From Bordetella parapertussis (GTDB taxonomy: Bacteria > Pseudomonadota > Gammaproteobacteria > Burkholderiales > SG8-41), in contig CAMBCD010000027.1 in the NCBI GenBank assembly GCA_945863085.1, positions 1 through 15,758 of the forward strand: a DNA stretch of 15,758 nucleotides, read 5' to 3'. The notes under the pieces are model-generated. The model saw only the letters and a program-made list of their open reading frames with translations, was not told the origin of the DNA and did no database searches. Made by a program: the position numbers and the translations under genes. Below, piece after piece: positions 12,271 to 15,758 of this stretch (positions are counted from its first letter, which is position 1; the number at the start of each line of letters is the position of its first letter).

Positions 12271-13614
12271 ATGAGCACAGCTGACACTGCGGCAGCACCG
12301 CGCCAGACCCTGTCCCTGACCGACGCCTGCGCGATGATTGTCGGCCTGATCGTCGGCGCCGGCATATTCGGCACGCCGTCGATTGTTGCCGGCGCTGTCG
12401 GCGGCGAGGCCACGCTGTACGCGGTGTGGATCGCCGGCGGCCTGTTTTCGATCATCGGTGCGCTGTGTTATGCCGAGCTGGCCACAGCCTTTCCGTCGGC
12501 GGGCGGCGAGTACCACTTCATCCAGCGCGCCTTCGGCCGTTCACTGGCCTTTCTCTACGGCTGGGCGCGGATGACGGTGATCGTCGCCGGTTCGATTGCG
12601 GTGTTCGCCTACCTGTTCGGCGATTACATGTCGCGCGTGGTCAGCCTCGGCGCCCATTCCTCGGCGATCTGGGCGGCACTGGTGGTGGTGGTGCTGACTT
12701 GTGTGAATTACCGCGGCATCCGCGAAGGCAAGGCCACCCAGAACATTTTTACCGTGCTCGAAGTCGGCGGACTGGTGCTGATCGTGGTTGCAGGCCTCAT
12801 TTTCGCGGCGCCGCCGCAGGCGGCAGTGCCGGCCGCAGCCGGTGCCGGCCAGCCCTGGTACATGGGCATGGGCATCGGCTCGGCAATGATTTTTGTATTG
12901 TTCACCTACGGCGGCTGGAACGACGCTGCCTACATTTCCGCCGAAGTGCGCGACCGCGAACGCAATATGTCGCGTGCGCTGCTGCTGGCGATCAGTGTGG
13001 TGACATTGCTCTATCTGCTGGTCAACCTGGCGTACCTGAAAGGCCTCGGTTATGACGCGATGGCGCGTTCCGATGCCGTTGCCGCCGACCTGCTGAAGGC
13101 GGTGTGGGGCACGACCGGTGAAAAACTGATTGCCGTGATGATCGCCATTGCTGCGCTGACTTCGGTCAACGGTTCGATGATCGTCGGCGCACGTTCCAAC
13201 TATGCGCTCGGGCGCGACTGGCCGATGCTCGGCTACCTCGGGCGCTGGGATGAGGCGAGCGGTTCGCCGAAGAACGCGATGCTGGTGCAGGGCGTGATTG
13301 CGCTGGCGCTGGTCGGTTTCGGCGCCATCCAGAATTCCGGTTTCAAGGGTCTGGTTGAGTATTCGCTGCCGGTGTTCTGGGGCTTTTTCCTGCTCACCGG
13401 TATCGCTTTGTTCGTGCTGCGCGTGAAGGAACCCGCGGCGTCGCGGCCGTTCAAGGTGCCCTTGTATCCGCTGCTGCCGGCCGTGTTTGTGCTGATGTGC
13501 GGCTATCTCCTGTATTCCAGCCTGACTTACCACCGCGCCCATGCGCTGGTCGGATTGGGCGTGCTGGCGGTCGGCGCCGTGGTTTTGCTGGTCGCTCGCG
13601 CACGCAATAAATAA
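12271..13614 (+). CDS. APC-superfamily amino-acid permease
   Basis: 447 aa, full length for a 12-helix APC (amino acid-polyamine-organocation) transporter of the inner membrane. The first helix carries the substrate-binding loop GAGIFG (29-34) in the usual sequence context LTDACAMIVGLIVGAGIFGT. Helix 2 has ALCYAELATAFPSAGGEY, also typical. A further signature, GGWNDAAYISAEVRDRERNM, sits mid-protein and resembles Ser/Thr- or LAT-like exchangers. ATG 12271 follows GGAGGAG (12259-12265) by 5 nt. The substrate cannot be read from sequence. It follows the methyltransferase cluster on the same strand, separated by 59 nt and a hairpin, so co-transcription is possible. The APC superfamily also includes SAM and polyamine transporters, but nothing here singles those out. 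Confidence 0.9.
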   Translation: MSTADTAAAPRQTLSLTDACAMIVGLIVGAGIFGTPSIVAGAVGGEATLYAVWIAGGLFSIIGALCYAELATAFPSAGGEYHFIQRAFGRSLAFLYGWARMTVIVAGSIAVFAYLFGDYMSRVVSLGAHSSAIWAALVVVVLTCVNYRGIREGKATQNIFTVLEVGGLVLIVVAGLIFAAPPQAAVPAAAGAGQPWYMGMGIGSAMIFVLFTYGGWNDAAYISAEVRDRERNMSRALLLAISVVTLLYLLVNLAYLKGLGYDAMARSDAVAADLLKAVWGTTGEKLIAVMIAIAALTSVNGSMIVGARSNYALGRDWPMLGYLGRWDEASGSPKNAMLVQGVIALALVGFGAIQNSGFKGLVEYSLPVFWGFFLLTGIALFVLRVKEPAASRPFKVPLYPLLPAVFVLMCGYLLYSSLTYHRAHALVGLGVLAVGAVVLLVARARNK

Positions 13615-13650
13615 TTAATAAAATCAAATACTTATAAATATTCCCCGGTG

Positions 13651-13675
13651 GCTGGCGCACTCGCGCCGGCTACTT
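13651..13675 (+). terminator. probable terminator after the permease gene
   Basis: GCTGGCGC (13651-13658) pairs with GCGCCGGC (13663-13670), 8 bp with one G-T wobble and a 4-nt loop. Only a short, mixed T stretch (TACTTT) follows, so efficiency is uncertain. An AT-rich run (about 13606-13640) lies just upstream. Confidence 0.45.
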
Positions 13676-13684
13676 TCGGCCGTG

Positions 13685-13713
13685 CTTGAAATCAGCCGCG
13701 GCCGGCCCCACGT
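13685..13713 (+). promoter_or_regulatory. sigma32 (heat-shock) promoter of htpG
   Basis: CTTGAAA (13685-13691) matches the sigma32 -35. After a 14-nt spacer, CCCCACGT (13706-13713) matches the -10 CCCCATNT except for one base. Transcription would start near 13720, about 32 nt before the htpG ATG. In E. coli htpG belongs to the sigma32 regulon, which fits. Confidence 0.8.
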
Positions 13714-13751
13714 TTTGATCACTCATTTTGTCCATCCTTTCCGGAGTTGCC

Positions 13752-15683
13752 ATGGCCGAGACCGCCAATACCGATACCCCTCAAAAAACCGGCAAACAAA
13801 CCCTGGGTTTCCAGGCCGAGGTCAAACAGCTGCTGCAGCTGATGATCCATTCCCTGTACAGCAACAAGGAAATTTTCCTGCGTGAACTGGTCTCCAATGC
13901 ATCGGATGCCTGCGACAAGCTGCGCTTCGAAGCACTGACCGACAAGGGCTTGCTGGAGGGGGATGCCGAATTGAAAATCCGCGTCGCTTTTGATCCCGAA
14001 GCGCACACGGTGACCATCAGCGACAACGGCATCGGCATGTCGCGCGAGGAAGTCATCGCCAATGTCGGCACCATTGCCCGCTCCGGCACCCGCGAGTTTC
14101 TCGCCAAACTGACCGGTGACGCTGCCAAGGATGCACAGCTGATCGGACAATTCGGTGTCGGGTTCTATTCTTCGTTTGTCGTCGCTGACAAGGTCACACT
14201 GGTGACGCGCCGCGCCGGCCTTGCAGCTGAGCTGGGGGTGCGCTGGGAATCCGACGGTGGCGGTGAATACACGCTGGAAGCTGCGGCCAAGGCCGGGCGT
14301 GGCACTGAGGTCACATTGCATCTTCGCAAGGACGAGGATGAATTCCTCGACGGTTCACGCCTGCGCACGATTTTGCGCAAATATTCCGACCACATCACGC
14401 TGCCGATCCTGATGAAAGAGGAAGAGTGGGACCAGGATTCTTCGAAATACCGCAGCACCGACAAGGATGAAACCGTCAATCAGGCCGGCGCATTGTGGGC
14501 GCGGTCGAAAAGCGACATCAGTGACGAGCAGTACGTCGAGTTCTATAAACATGTTTCACATGATTTCGAAGCGCCACTGGCCTGGTCGCACAACAAGGTC
14601 GAGGGGCGCAAGGAATACACGCAACTGCTCTACATCCCCGCACGTGCGCCCTTCGACCTGTGGGACCGTGAGCAGCGGCGGGGGATCAAGCTGTATGTGA
14701 AACGCGTATTCATCATGGACGACGCCGACAATCTGATGCCGCATTACCTGCGTTTTGTGCGCGGTGTCATCGATTCCGCCGACCTGCCGTTGAACGTGTC
14801 GCGCGAAATCCTCCAGGAATCGAAGGACATCGAAACCATCCGCGCGGCCTCGGTCAAGCGCGTGCTGTCGATGATCGAGGACCTCGCGGAAAACCAGAAG
14901 GAGAAGTTCGCAATCTTCTGGCAGCAATTCGGCCGGGTGTTCAAGGAAGGCATCGGCGAAGACCAGGCCAACCGCGATCGCATCGCCAGGCTGCTGCGTT
15001 TTGCGTCGACCCTGAAAGATACGGCTGACGAGGAAGTGTCGCTGGCGGATTACGTGGCGCGGATGAAGCCCGAACAGGAAAAGATTTATTACGTCACGGC
15101 TGAATCCTTCGTTGCGGCCAAGGCCAGCCCGCACCTCGAGGTGTTGCGCAAAAAAGGCGTCGAGGTGCTGTTGCTGTCGGAGCGGGTCGATGAGTGGATG
15201 ATGTCCTTTCTCACCGAATTCGAAGGCAAGCCGCTGCAGTCGGTGGCGCGCGGCGCGCTGGACCTCGGCAAACTCGAGGATGAGGCGGAGAAAAAGGCGC
15301 AGAGCGAGGCCGCGGAACAGCACAAGGCGCTGACCGAACGCATTGCCAAGGCGCTGGGGGAGCGGGTCAAGGAAGTGCGTGTGACCCTGCGCCTGACCGA
15401 GTCCCCGGCCTGCCTGGTGGCGGATGAGCAGGACATGACCGCCGGGCTGCAACGCATGCTGAAAGCGGCGGGGCAGAAAGTGCCGATGGCGAAACCGATA
15501 CTTGAAATCAACGCCGGACATCCGCTGCTGCAGCGTCTGCAGGCGGAAACCGATGAGTCACGCTTCGGGGATTTTGCCGCGGTGCTGTTTGACCAGTCCC
15601 TGCTCGCCGAGGGTGGCCAGCTTGAGGATCCGGCCGGTTTCGTCAAACGGTTGAACCAGCTGATGCTGGCAATGGGCAAGTAA
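13752..15683 (+). CDS. htpG: molecular chaperone HtpG (Hsp90)
   Basis: This cytoplasmic ATP-dependent chaperone of the Hsp90 family is a homodimer that remodels client proteins under stress. The 643 aa are normal for the family. The N-terminal GHKL ATPase domain shows [16 protein letters not shown] (45-58 region, with Glu45 as the expected catalytic residue), DNGIGM (91-96) and GTIARSGT. The ATP lid, GQFGVGFYS, occupies 132-140. The middle domain has [20 protein letters not shown] and [13 protein letters not shown]. The C-terminal dimerisation domain runs to [13 protein letters not shown] 13752 follows CCGGAG (13741-13746) by 5 nt and gives the usual MAET...[13 protein letters not shown] start. 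Open frame continues upstream to 13728 but crosses the ribosome binding site. Expression is probably heat-induced from the promoter at 13685. Confidence 0.98.
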   Translation: MAETANTDTPQKTGKQTLGFQAEVKQLLQLMIHSLYSNKEIFLRELVSNASDACDKLRFEALTDKGLLEGDAELKIRVAFDPEAHTVTISDNGIGMSREEVIANVGTIARSGTREFLAKLTGDAAKDAQLIGQFGVGFYSSFVVADKVTLVTRRAGLAAELGVRWESDGGGEYTLEAAAKAGRGTEVTLHLRKDEDEFLDGSRLRTILRKYSDHITLPILMKEEEWDQDSSKYRSTDKDETVNQAGALWARSKSDISDEQYVEFYKHVSHDFEAPLAWSHNKVEGRKEYTQLLYIPARAPFDLWDREQRRGIKLYVKRVFIMDDADNLMPHYLRFVRGVIDSADLPLNVSREILQESKDIETIRAASVKRVLSMIEDLAENQKEKFAIFWQQFGRVFKEGIGEDQANRDRIARLLRFASTLKDTADEEVSLADYVARMKPEQEKIYYVTAESFVAAKASPHLEVLRKKGVEVLLLSERVDEWMMSFLTEFEGKPLQSVARGALDLGKLEDEAEKKAQSEAAEQHKALTERIAKALGERVKEVRVTLRLTESPACLVADEQDMTAGLQRMLKAAGQKVPMAKPILEINAGHPLLQRLQAETDESRFGDFAAVLFDQSLLAEGGQLEDPAGFVKRLNQLMLAMGK

Positions 15684-15716
15684 GGCGCCGGAAGGTCGGC
15701 CAAGTCATTGAAATTG

Positions 15717-15725
15717 TGCTTTAAT
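15717..15725 (+). promoter_or_regulatory. weak candidate extended -10 for the gene beyond the window
   Basis: TGC followed by TTTAAT (15717-15725) resembles an extended -10 (TGn plus a -10 hexamer). No -35 is at proper spacing: TTGAAA at 15708-15713 is too close. The remaining 15684-15758 holds no gene and no terminator that I can see. Confidence 0.25.
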
Positions 15726-15758
15726 CATGCGCAAGTCTGGTGGAAACAGCGGGTGGCA

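Overview
The window is GC-rich, densely coded bacterial chromosome. It most resembles a betaproteobacterium or a close proteobacterial relative. I infer this from the HtpG and RadA sequences, the etfB-etfA-acyl-CoA dehydrogenase block and a sigma32-type promoter in front of htpG. I see no integrase, transposase, tRNA, CRISPR array or phage gene, and no gap over 300 nt lacks a gene.

Layout. (1) 1-821: the 3' part of radA (recombination and repair), cut by the window edge. (2) 956-2637: etfB and etfA, overlapping by 1 nt, followed by a good rho-independent terminator. (3) 2739-4904: a 596-aa acyl-CoA dehydrogenase, the likely electron donor to ETF, then a small secreted protein of unknown function. 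(4) 4962-12211: the unusual part, with six paralogous genes on the + strand (called P1 to P6 here). Each encodes an N-terminal signal peptide, a class I SAM-methyltransferase fold with an intact DLGSGDG motif, and a roughly 100-residue beta-rich C-terminal domain. P1 stands apart. P2 to P6 form a compact operon with overlapping or nearly overlapping junctions and a candidate promoter at 7485-7512. Between P1 and P2, on the - strand, lies a membrane-embedded spermidine-synthase-like protein, a seventh Rossmann methyltransferase-fold gene. (5) 12271-13614: an APC-superfamily amino-acid permease with a strong hairpin just before its ribosome binding site. (6) 13752-15683: htpG (Hsp90) behind a near-consensus heat-shock promoter. 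The last 75 nt hold only a weak candidate promoter for the next gene.

How the genes work together. ETF and the dehydrogenase form an ordinary acyl-CoA oxidation and electron-transfer module. The methyltransferase-like cluster has no function I can name. Its catalytic domain resembles the FAM173 lineage (mitochondrial lysine methyltransferases ANTKMT and ATPSCKMT), but all six copies appear to be exported, to a compartment where no SAM pool is known. Either SAM or a related metabolite reaches the periplasm, or the fold binds something else. The number of copies, intact SAM motifs, shared extra domain and tight operon suggest a maintained, undescribed system rather than decaying duplicates.
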